NCBI GenBank assembly: GCA_903864485.1
Contig: CAIPGD010000342.1
Location: forward strand, 1-6,150
Reading direction: 5' to 3'
DNA: 6,150 bases
Source of the DNA: an uncultured bacterium
GTDB taxonomy: Bacteria; Pseudomonadota; Gammaproteobacteria; Burkholderiales; Burkholderiaceae_E
The notes beneath the pieces were generated by a model. The model made no database searches. It was not told where the DNA came from and was given only the letters and a program-made list of their open reading frames with translations. Each line of letters starts with the position of its first letter. Within the stretch, counting starts at the first letter, position 1. Positions 1-5,069 of this stretch are shown piece after piece. Made by a program: the position numbers and the translations under genes.

Positions 1-85
1 GCCGCTTGTGATCCTCGTCACGTTGGGAATGCTTTGCGCGGTATTGAGCTGGGCACCACTGGCCCAGCTATTTAGGTTCCGCTAA
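1..85 (+). CDS. C-terminal end of a probable integral membrane protein (partial)
   Basis: An open frame enters from the left edge (first full codon at base 2) and stops with TAA at 83-85. The 27 visible residues are a hydrophobic stretch (PLVILVTLGMLCAVLSW) followed by APLAQLFRFR. A last membrane helix followed by a short PL..LF-type tail resembles the C terminus of P-type cation-transporting ATPases, but so short a fragment cannot settle the family. The frame runs 14 bases into the 3' end of the convergent ATPase gene that stops at 72. It could be a chance open frame; the hydrophobic composition and natural stop make a real gene end more likely than not. Confidence 0.4.
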   Translation, partial: PLVILVTLGMLCAVLSWAPLAQLFRFR

Positions 86-1184
86 ATCCGATCCGACCCT
101 CTTGTACCGCGTGGCATGCAACACGGCCGGAATTTGATCCCATATTTGATCCCAAATCCGATCCCAGTTCTGATCCCAGTTCTGATCCCTTAGCGGCGCC
201 GATCAACTGGGGGCGTTCCCGCTGGCAACGTTCATTGGCGAGAGGGCAACGCGGATGAAAGGCGCAACCTGAGGGGGGGTTGAGTGGATCGGGCACTTCG
301 CCCTGAACCGGCGTGCGAGATCGACCCGTGTCGCGCAGTTTTGGGATCGCATCCAGCAGCATCCGGGTGTAGGGGTGCTGGGGGCGACTAAAAAGCCGGG
401 ACTTCGGCGCCCACTCGACCAAACGGCCCAGGTACATGACACCCACCGAATCGGCCACATAGCGCACCACGGCCAAGTTGTGCGAAATGAAGAGGTAGGT
501 GAGACCCCGATCGCGCTGCAAATCACGCATCAGATTCAGGACTTGCGCCTGGACCGACACATCGAGCGCTGAGGTGGGTTCATCGCAGACCAGGAAATCG
601 GGCTCGGTGGCAAGCGCGCGGGCAATTGAAATGCGCTGGCGCTGGCCCCCACTGAATTGATGCGGAAAGCGCGAAAGGTCTGAACCAGACAGGCCGACGG
701 ACTCTAATAAGGCGCTCACCCGATGTTGCAACTCGGGTCCTGGACGCGCCAGACCATGCTCGAGCAGGGGCTCGGCGACGATGTCGCCCACCGTCCAGCG
801 CGGATCGAGACTGGCATAGGGGTCCTGAAAAATCATCTGGATTCGCTGATTCAGCGGGCGAGCGACGGCGTTGTCAGTACCGTCAAACAGCACGCGCCCT
901 TCGGTTGGCGAATGCAGACCGACCAGGAGCCGGGCCAGGGTGCTCTTGCCGCAACCCGATTCGCCAACGATTGCGAGCGTCGTGCCACGGGCGATCGTAA
1001 AGCTCACGTTGTCGACCGCGTGTAGCAGGCTCGCCTGGCGGCCGCTCAGCAGCCGGCTAAGCCACGAGGCCGAGAGATCAAAGGTTTTGCTTAGGCCCTC
1101 GACCTGGACCAGGTGCTTAGCGGGGTGGGTGCTACTCGTTGAATCCCCGGTTGACTTGATCTCGGCATTCGTCGCAGATTTCAT
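72..1184 (-). CDS. Peptide-type ABC importer ATP-binding protein, DppF/OppF family
   Basis: This is one of the two cytoplasmic ATPase subunits that power the importer encoded by the upstream genes. Of 370 residues, the nucleotide-binding domain covers about 25-270: Walker A GESGCGKS (74-81), Q-loop Gln120, ABC signature FSGGQ (177-181), Walker B FLVCDE (197-202), D-loop SALD (205-208) and switch His235. The Opp/Dpp C-terminal extension follows (HPYT at 270-273), with cysteines at 307, 313, 320 and 357; in some DppD-type homologues this region binds a 4Fe-4S cluster. Residues 333-352 are an unusual four-residue Gly-Ser repeat lying between the third and fourth cysteines. The ATG at 1184 overlaps the preceding gene's TGA (ATGA) and has a TGAGGT ribosome site 6 nt upstream. 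It is the last gene of the operon. All catalytic motifs are intact. DppF, OppF and the second half of GsiA cannot be told apart here, and the substrate is unknown. Confidence 0.95.
   Translation of the reverse strand: MKSATNAEIKSTGDSTSSTHPAKHLVQVEGLSKTFDLSASWLSRLLSGRQASLLHAVDNVSFTIARGTTLAIVGESGCGKSTLARLLVGLHSPTEGRVLFDGTDNAVARPLNQRIQMIFQDPYASLDPRWTVGDIVAEPLLEHGLARPGPELQHRVSALLESVGLSGSDLSRFPHQFSGGQRQRISIARALATEPDFLVCDEPTSALDVSVQAQVLNLMRDLQRDRGLTYLFISHNLAVVRYVADSVGVMYLGRLVEWAPKSRLFSRPQHPYTRMLLDAIPKLRDTGRSRTPVQGEVPDPLNPPSGCAFHPRCPLANERCQRERPQLIGAAKGSELGSELGSDLGSNMGSNSGRVACHAVQEGRIGFSGT
131..189. repeat. 12-bp tandem repeat inside the DppF-type ATPase gene
   Basis: GATCCC recurs at 136, 148, 160, 172 and 184, exactly every 12 bases. 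This gives four full units (136-183) plus partial flanks. The units at 160-171 and 172-183 are identical (GATCCCAGTTCT); the others differ in their second half. Because 12 is a multiple of three, the frame is kept. The minus strand encodes GSEL, GSEL, GSDL, GSNM, GSNS (protein residues 333-352). Gain or loss of units by slippage would change loop length without breaking the gene. Confidence 0.93.
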
Positions 1185-2161
1185 GATGCGACCTCAGGCG
1201 CATGCAGCCAACACGCCGCCCGGCTGGTGCCTGCGTCGAGCAACTCGGGTCGCTCAAAGCGGCAGCGCTCAAACACGCGCGGGCAACGCGGGTGAAAGGC
1301 GCAACCCGGGGGTATTGCATCAAGCCGTGGCATGGCGCCGTCAATTTGGGCGAGGCGCTCGAGGTCCGTTTCAAGGTCGGGGATCGAGGCCATCAGGCCC
1401 ATCGTGTAGGGGTGGGCGGGGGCATGGATGACTTGCTGCACGGGACCAATCTCGACGATTCGCCCGGCGTACATGACGGCAACCCGGTCGCAGGTTTCTG
1501 CGATTACGCCCATGTCATGGGTGATCAGCATGACTGCGGCGCCCCGGTCGTGACAGATGCGCTTGAGTAGCCCAATGACCTGAGCCTGGATCGAAACGTC
1601 CAGGGCCGTGGTTGGCTCGTCGGCGATCACGAGCTGAGGCTCCGCCGCGAGGGCCAGGGCGATGACGACCCGTTGGCGCATGCCACCGCTGAATTGATGC
1701 GGATAGTGATTAATCCGTTCCGCTGCGGCTGGGATTCCGGTCTCCTCCAGCAGTTCGATGGCCCGCTGGCGTGCTTGCCCGGCGGTCAAAGGCAGGTGGG
1801 TTCGGATGGTCTCAATGAGCTGATGGCCGATGCTGTAGAGCGGATCCAGCGAAGCGAGGGGATCCTGGAAAATAGCGCCAATCCGCCGTCCGCGGATGCC
1901 TCGCATCTGGTCCGCGGAATACTGGTCGATCCGTTCGCCCGCGAGGTGAATCTCGCCGCTCGCGATCCGCCCGGGTGGATCTAGCAGTCCGATGATGGCC
2001 GCGCCTGTCAGAGATTTGCCGGCGCCGGATTCACCGACGACACCCAGAATTTCGCCGGGGGCAATCTTCAGGCTGACCCCATCGAGCGCACGCAAAAGAC
2101 CGCGGCGGGTGGGAAACTCGACGACCAGATTATTGACTTCAAGAAGATTCATAACCATCAC
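1181..2161 (-). CDS. Peptide-type ABC importer ATP-binding protein, DppD/OppD family
   Basis: This is the second ATPase subunit, expected to pair with the DppF-type protein under the two permeases. In 326 residues it shows Walker A GESGAGKS (43-50), Q-loop Gln99, signature FSGGM (157-161), Walker B LVIADE (177-182), D-loop TALD (185-188) and switch His215. HPYT (250-253) opens the Opp/Dpp C-terminal extension. Cysteines at 287, 293, 300 and 317 form the family's four-Cys pattern, without the repeat insert seen in its partner. The start is ambiguous: GTG at 2161, ATG at 2158 and ATG at 2152 are in frame. The ATG at 2152 has GGTGAT upstream and gives MNLLEVNNLVVEF, so the protein may be three residues shorter. 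GTG 2161 overlaps the upstream permease stop by 4 nt, and the gene's own TGA overlaps the next ATG. Family assignment is firm; the transported compound is not known. Confidence 0.95.
   Translation of the reverse strand: MMVMNLLEVNNLVVEFPTRRGLLRALDGVSLKIAPGEILGVVGESGAGKSLTGAAIIGLLDPPGRIASGEIHLAGERIDQYSADQMRGIRGRRIGAIFQDPLASLDPLYSIGHQLIETIRTHLPLTAGQARQRAIELLEETGIPAAAERINHYPHQFSGGMRQRVVIALALAAEPQLVIADEPTTALDVSIQAQVIGLLKRICHDRGAAVMLITHDMGVIAETCDRVAVMYAGRIVEIGPVQQVIHAPAHPYTMGLMASIPDLETDLERLAQIDGAMPRLDAIPPGCAFHPRCPRVFERCRFERPELLDAGTSRAACWLHAPEVAS
1191..1196 (-). promoter_or_regulatory. Ribosome binding site of the DppF-type gene
   Basis: TGAGGT on the minus strand ends 6 nt before the ATG at 1184. 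It lies inside the last codons of the upstream ATPase gene. Good spacing supports this ATG as the start, and its position fits coupled translation of the two ATPases. Confidence 0.7.
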
Positions 2162-2162
2162 C
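2157..2162 (-). promoter_or_regulatory. Possible ribosome binding site for the DppD-type gene
   Basis: GGTGAT on the minus strand matches the extended anti-Shine-Dalgarno complement (AAGGAGGTGAT). It ends 4 nt before the ATG at 2152. It overlaps the permease stop codon and the alternative GTG and ATG starts, so it would favour 2152 as the true start. Spacing is short, so this is tentative. Confidence 0.4.
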
Positions 2163-3078
2163 GCAGGCGCGGATTGAGTGCGTCGCGCAGCCAGTCGCCC
2201 AGTAGATTAATACTTAAAGCAATGATGATCAGCATGGCCCCCGGGAACACTGTTATCCACCACTCACCGGAGAACAAATAGTCGTTGCCAACCCGGATCA
2301 AGGTCCCAAGTGAAGGGGAGGTCGGCGGCACACCAACACCCAAAAATGACAGGGTTGCCTCGGTCAGAATCGCGGTGGCCACCTGGATCGTCGCCAGCAC
2401 CAGGACCGGTCCCAGGACATTGGGCAGGACATGTCGGCGCAGGATCCGCAGCGGCGATACCCCAATCAGGCGCGCGGCCTGGACGTATTCCTTGTCGCGT
2501 TCGACCAGGGTCGACCCACGAACCGTGCGCGCGTACTGAACCCAGCCGGTCAGGGTAATCGACACGATGAGGACGCCAAACGCGACCGGCGTTTGGGCAT
2601 TGGGGAAGAGGGCGCGGCCGACACCGGCGATCAATAGCGCAACCAGAATGGCTGGAAAACTTAGCATGACATCACAAAGCCGCATGAGCAGCGCGTCGAC
2701 CCATCCGCCGATAAATCCGGCCAGCAGGCCGAGCGCCACGCCGATGAGTAGCGACAGAGCGACCGACGTGAGGCCTACGACAAGCGAAATACGCGCGCCG
2801 TGTATAACCGCCGACAGAATGTCGCGGCCTTGATCATCGGTCCCGAGCAAGTACTTGGGGCTGCCGCCCTCCAGCCATGCCGGCGGTTGGCGGGCATCGG
2901 CGAGCTCCAGCGTCGCTAGATCAAACGGGTCTTGGGGCGCAACCCAGCCGGCAAACAGGGCGCAAAACAGGCAGACAAACGCCACCACCGCGGCGGTCAT
3001 GGCGACTGGCGAATTGCGCAGGCTATAGCCGACATCTGAATCGAGCCACCGCGCGATCGGATTGCCGGGTTGGCTCAT
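2158..3078 (-). CDS. Peptide-type ABC importer permease, DppC/OppC family
   Basis: This inner-membrane subunit forms half of the translocation pore. The 306 residues match the usual DppC/GsiD length. The N-terminal cytoplasmic stretch (1-24) leads into a first helix (about 25-47). The motif YLLGTDDQGRDILS (76-89), a hallmark of C-type permeases, precedes the core. Further hydrophobic segments lie near 97-120, 130-155, 165-183, 222-247 and 275-295. The EAA coupling loop that docks on the ATPases is at about 197-220 (EYVQAARLIGVSPLRI...). The protein ends in GDWLRDALNPRLR, the typical DppC tail. The ATG at 3078 was chosen because it gives the family N terminus; no clear Shine-Dalgarno precedes it. 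It follows the B-type permease after 38 bp that carry a short direct repeat, and its TGA overlaps the next gene's start region. Confidence 0.95.
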   Translation of the reverse strand: MSQPGNPIARWLDSDVGYSLRNSPVAMTAAVVAFVCLFCALFAGWVAPQDPFDLATLELADARQPPAWLEGGSPKYLLGTDDQGRDILSAVIHGARISLVVGLTSVALSLLIGVALGLLAGFIGGWVDALLMRLCDVMLSFPAILVALLIAGVGRALFPNAQTPVAFGVLIVSITLTGWVQYARTVRGSTLVERDKEYVQAARLIGVSPLRILRRHVLPNVLGPVLVLATIQVATAILTEATLSFLGVGVPPTSPSLGTLIRVGNDYLFSGEWWITVFPGAMLIIIALSINLLGDWLRDALNPRLR

Positions 3079-3086
3079 GGCGATGT

Positions 3087-3112
3087 GTTCATGCGGACGG
3101 GTTCATGCGGAC
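3087..3112. repeat. Short direct repeat between the two permease genes
   Basis: The 12-mer GTTCATGCGGAC occurs at 3087-3098 and again at 3101-3112, a 14-bp period, within the 38-bp gap between the permease genes. Each copy contains an out-of-frame ATG on the minus strand. This may be a simple tandem duplication that lengthened the spacer; no known operator is recognised. Confidence 0.85.
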
Positions 3113-3116
3113 AGAC

Positions 3117-4097
3117 TCAAGCCTTGCGGGGCCGGTCGATTCGAATACGTGGGTCGACCAGCACATAGAGCAGATCAACGATCAGATTGATCGTGACAAA
3201 AATAAGGGATACCAGGCAGAGGTAGGCTGCCATTACGGGGATATCGGCAAAGCTCACGGCTTGAATAAACAGGAGCCCCATGCCCGGCCACTGAAACACG
3301 GTTTCGGTGATGATCGCAAACGCAATCAGACCACCGAGCTGCAGGCCCGTAATCGTCATCACCGGCACGAGGGTATTGCGCAGCGCATGCCCAAAGTGAA
3401 TCGCACGGTTGCTCAGGCCGCGGGCCCGCGCGAAGCGGATGTAGTCAGTCCGGAGCACCTCGAGCATCTCCGCGCGCACAAGGCGCATGATGAGCGTGAG
3501 CTGAAAAATCGCCAGGGTTGTGGCGGGTAGAACGATGTGCTTCCAGCCGGCGACGCTCAGCAGGCCCGTGCTCCACCAGCCGAATTGGAGCGTGTCGCCG
3601 CGACCAAAGCTCGGCAACCAGCCCAGGTTGACCGAAAAAAGCAGGATCAGCAGGATGCCGATCAGAAACGTTGGGAGTGACACCCCCAATAGCGAAATCG
3701 TCATCAGGACCTGGGTGCTGAACCGGCCGGCTCGGAGGGCTGCGTAAACCCCCATTGGGATCCCAGCGGCCAGAGCCAGTAGCGCCGCGATCGTCGCGAG
3801 TTCCAGAGTTGCTGGCAGGCGCTCAGCAATCAGCTTCGACACCTTGGTGCCTTGGCGCAAGCTGATCCCAAATTCGCCCTGAATCGCGTTGCCCAGAAAG
3901 TGCTGGAACTGAACGAGAAACGATTGGTCCAGCCCGAGGGCACTGCGCAATTCGCGAATCTGTTGCGGGGTCGCGTCTTGCCCAAGCAGGAAGATCACCG
4001 GGTCGCCCACGTACTGGAACAGCAAGAACGCCAGGAAGGCGACCGAGACCAGAACGCCGCTCGCCTGGAGCAATCGATTAAGCAAAAAAATGGGCAT
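3117..4097 (-). CDS. Peptide-type ABC importer permease, DppB/OppB (GsiC) family
   Basis: This is the other pore-forming inner-membrane subunit and the first gene of the importer operon. From the ATG at 4097 it has 326 residues, the normal family length. A first helix lies at about 9-30, followed by a periplasmic region with DPVIFLLGQDATPQQIRELR and LGLDQSFLVQF (roughly 32-65), characteristic of DppB. Later helices lie near 97-120, 130-157, 188-208, 244-265 and 288-314. The EAA loop is at about 218-241 (DYIRFARARGLSNRAI...). The C terminus DLLYVLVDPRIR is a strong DppB signature. The open frame continues upstream to 4334, but those 79 extra residues lie antisense to the FAH gene and do not look like the family, so 4097 is preferred. 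No purine-rich ribosome site is evident upstream. A run of seven T lies in codons 3-5. Confidence 0.94.
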   Translation of the reverse strand: MPIFLLNRLLQASGVLVSVAFLAFLLFQYVGDPVIFLLGQDATPQQIRELRSALGLDQSFLVQFQHFLGNAIQGEFGISLRQGTKVSKLIAERLPATLELATIAALLALAAGIPMGVYAALRAGRFSTQVLMTISLLGVSLPTFLIGILLILLFSVNLGWLPSFGRGDTLQFGWWSTGLLSVAGWKHIVLPATTLAIFQLTLIMRLVRAEMLEVLRTDYIRFARARGLSNRAIHFGHALRNTLVPVMTITGLQLGGLIAFAIITETVFQWPGMGLLFIQAVSFADIPVMAAYLCLVSLIFVTINLIVDLLYVLVDPRIRIDRPRKA

Positions 4098-4158
4098 CCG
4101 TGCAGTGACCGTTCGAGATCGTCTAGAGTGCCGAAATTGCAAATCTAACAGGAGACCG
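4098..4158. promoter_or_regulatory. Divergent intergenic region between the importer operon and the FAH-family gene
   Basis: Only 61 bp separate the two start codons, so promoters for both directions must lie here or extend into the 5' ends of the coding regions. I could not recognise a convincing -35/-10 pair on either strand or a known operator. The TCTAGA at about 4117-4123 is just a 6-bp palindrome. The layout suggests shared control, but no regulator gene is in the window. Confidence 0.5.
4150..4155 (+). promoter_or_regulatory. Ribosome binding site of the FAH-family gene
   Basis: AGGAGA lies 3 nt before the ATG at 4159 and 6 nt before the adjacent ATG at 4162. It fixes the start here rather than at the in-frame ATG at 4090, which lacks such a site. 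By spacing, 4162 may be the initiating codon. Confidence 0.8.
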
Positions 4159-4977
4159 ATGATGACCCGGACAATGGCCCGACTTTCGCGTCGTGACGGA
4201 CTGAAATTAGGGGTGGCGATGGCTGCCACAGGCGCCGCGGCTGCCACGCTTGGGACCGATGCAAACGCCCAAAGCCAAAGCCCCGGAATGCCGTTTCGGG
4301 TTGCCTCGACGACGATTCCGATCGTTGGAACCACCGACGTGTTTCCCGTGCGCCGAATCTATTGCATCGGTCGTAACTATGCGGCGCATTCGCGCGAAAT
4401 GGGCTCTGACCCGACGCGTGAGCCTCCGTTCTTTTTTCAGAAACCGACCGATGCAATCCAGTTCGTTGCACCGGGGACGGTTGGTGATCACCCGTACCCT
4501 TCGTTGACCAAGAATTATCATTACGAGGTGGAGTTGGTGGCGGCGCTCAAGGCCGGCGGCAAGGACATCCCGATTGAGCGGGCGCTCGACTTCGTCTATG
4601 GCTACGCGCTGGGGCTGGACATGACGCGGCGAGATCTGCAGCGGTTGCTGGCGGACGAAAAAAAGCCCTGGGAAATCGGCAAGTCGTTTGACCGTTCCGC
4701 GCCTATCGGTCCGATCCACCCGGTGGCGATGGTGGGCCACTTTCGCAGCGAGAACATCTCGCTGCAGGTCAATGGGGTCACCAAGCAAAGTGCGACGCTT
4801 GCCCACATGATCTGGTCGGTCGCCGAGCAAATCTCCAAGCTCTCGTCAGCCAATGAACTCTTCCCGGGTGACATCATTTACTCGGGGACCCCAGAAAACG
4901 TTGGTCCCGTCGTTCGGGGCGACCTGATCCTTTGCAAGATCGAACGTCTGCCTGATTTGTCGATCCGGATCAGTTGA
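4159..4977 (+). CDS. Tat-exported FAH-family hydrolase, fumarylpyruvate/acylpyruvate hydrolase-like
   Basis: This enzyme of the fumarylacetoacetate hydrolase superfamily is predicted to cleave a C-C bond in an acylpyruvate or related beta-diketo acid. Numbering from ATG 4159 (272 residues), it opens with a twin-arginine signal: SRRDGLK (10-16), a mild hydrophobic stretch VAMAATGAAAATLG, and a cleavage site ANA/QS after 37. The FAH domain starts near 64. IYCIGRNYAAHSREMG holds His77 and Glu80, spaced like the catalytic His-Glu pair of human FAHD1. Expected metal ligands are Glu123 and Glu125 (YHYEVE) and Asp154 (GLDMTRRD). Lys175 (GKSFD) and the TPENVGPVVRGD loop (244-255) complete the active-site motifs, so it should be catalytically competent. 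FREPPFFF-type residues (REPPFFFQKP, 87-96) recall NagK-type fumarylpyruvate hydrolases. It diverges from the importer operon. Export of this normally cytoplasmic fold is the odd point. The exact substrate is unknown. Confidence 0.92.
   Translation: MMTRTMARLSRRDGLKLGVAMAATGAAAATLGTDANAQSQSPGMPFRVASTTIPIVGTTDVFPVRRIYCIGRNYAAHSREMGSDPTREPPFFFQKPTDAIQFVAPGTVGDHPYPSLTKNYHYEVELVAALKAGGKDIPIERALDFVYGYALGLDMTRRDLQRLLADEKKPWEIGKSFDRSAPIGPIHPVAMVGHFRSENISLQVNGVTKQSATLAHMIWSVAEQISKLSSANELFPGDIIYSGTPENVGPVVRGDLILCKIERLPDLSIRIS
4162..4269 (+). other. Twin-arginine (Tat) signal peptide of the FAH-family hydrolase
   Basis: The first 37 residues (counted from ATG 4159) contain the Tat consensus S-R-R-x-x-L-K (SRRDGLK), a weakly hydrophobic Ala/Gly-rich core, and an Ala-x-Ala site (ANA) before QSQSPG. 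The mature enzyme would fold in the cytoplasm, perhaps with its metal bound, before export. Seen directly in the translation; export itself is inferred. Confidence 0.8.
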
Positions 4978-4995
4978 TTTCTCAAGTCGACCCCA

Positions 4996-5013
4996 CTTTC
5001 AACAAACTGTCAT
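4996..5013 (+). promoter_or_regulatory. Candidate Pho box (PhoB binding site) upstream of ugpB
   Basis: CTTTCAACAAACTGTCAT has the Pho-box layout of two 7-bp direct repeats separated by 4 A-rich bases. The second repeat, CTGTCAT, is perfect and the first, CTTTCAA, matches at 5 of 7 positions. ugp genes are classic PhoB targets in E. coli, so the location makes biological sense. The box ends 56 bp before the ugpB ATG. No clear -10 hexamer is visible at the expected distance downstream, which keeps the call tentative. Confidence 0.55.
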
Positions 5014-5060
5014 CACATCGGAAAGAAGGGATGCCACGCTACGGGCTCTCTTTTTTACTT

Positions 5061-5064
5061 GGAG
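5061..5064 (+). promoter_or_regulatory. Ribosome binding site of ugpB
   Basis: GGAG lies 5 nt before the ATG at 5070. It supports this start over the in-frame ATG five codons further on (5085), which lacks such a site. Confidence 0.75.
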
Positions 5065-5069
5065 TTGTC

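Noticed and set aside
871..1431. Plus-strand open frame of 186 codons spanning the two ATPase genes
   Set aside because: It crosses the junction of two intact minus-strand ABC ATPase genes, and its product shows only Arg/Pro-rich shadow composition.
4084..4091. Run of seven A (T on the coding strand) at the start of the B-type permease as a phase-variation tract
   Set aside because: Seven bases is short for a phase-variable tract and occurs by chance in Ile-Phe-Leu codons. No other sign of phase variation was seen.
4090..4158. Upstream in-frame ATG at 4090 for the FAH-family gene
   Set aside because: It has no ribosome site, overlaps the permease start and would bury the Tat signal behind 23 extra polar residues. 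AGGAGA at 4150-4155 supports 4159/4162.
4098..4334. 79-residue N-terminal extension of the B-type permease frame up to 4334
   Set aside because: It lies antisense to the FAH-family gene, does not resemble DppB N termini, and starting at 4097 gives exactly the usual length and N-terminal helix.
4207..4830. Long minus-strand open frame (207 codons) opposite the FAH gene
   Set aside because: It is an Arg/His-rich antisense shadow of a well-supported gene, with no recognisable domain.
5023..5056. Possible intrinsic terminator between the FAH gene and ugpB ending in six T
   Set aside because: The best fold is a 3-bp GCC/GGC tip, a two-base mismatch and a weak A-U/G-U stem that consumes the T run itself. 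It is too weak to call, and lies between the Pho box and the ugpB ribosome site.
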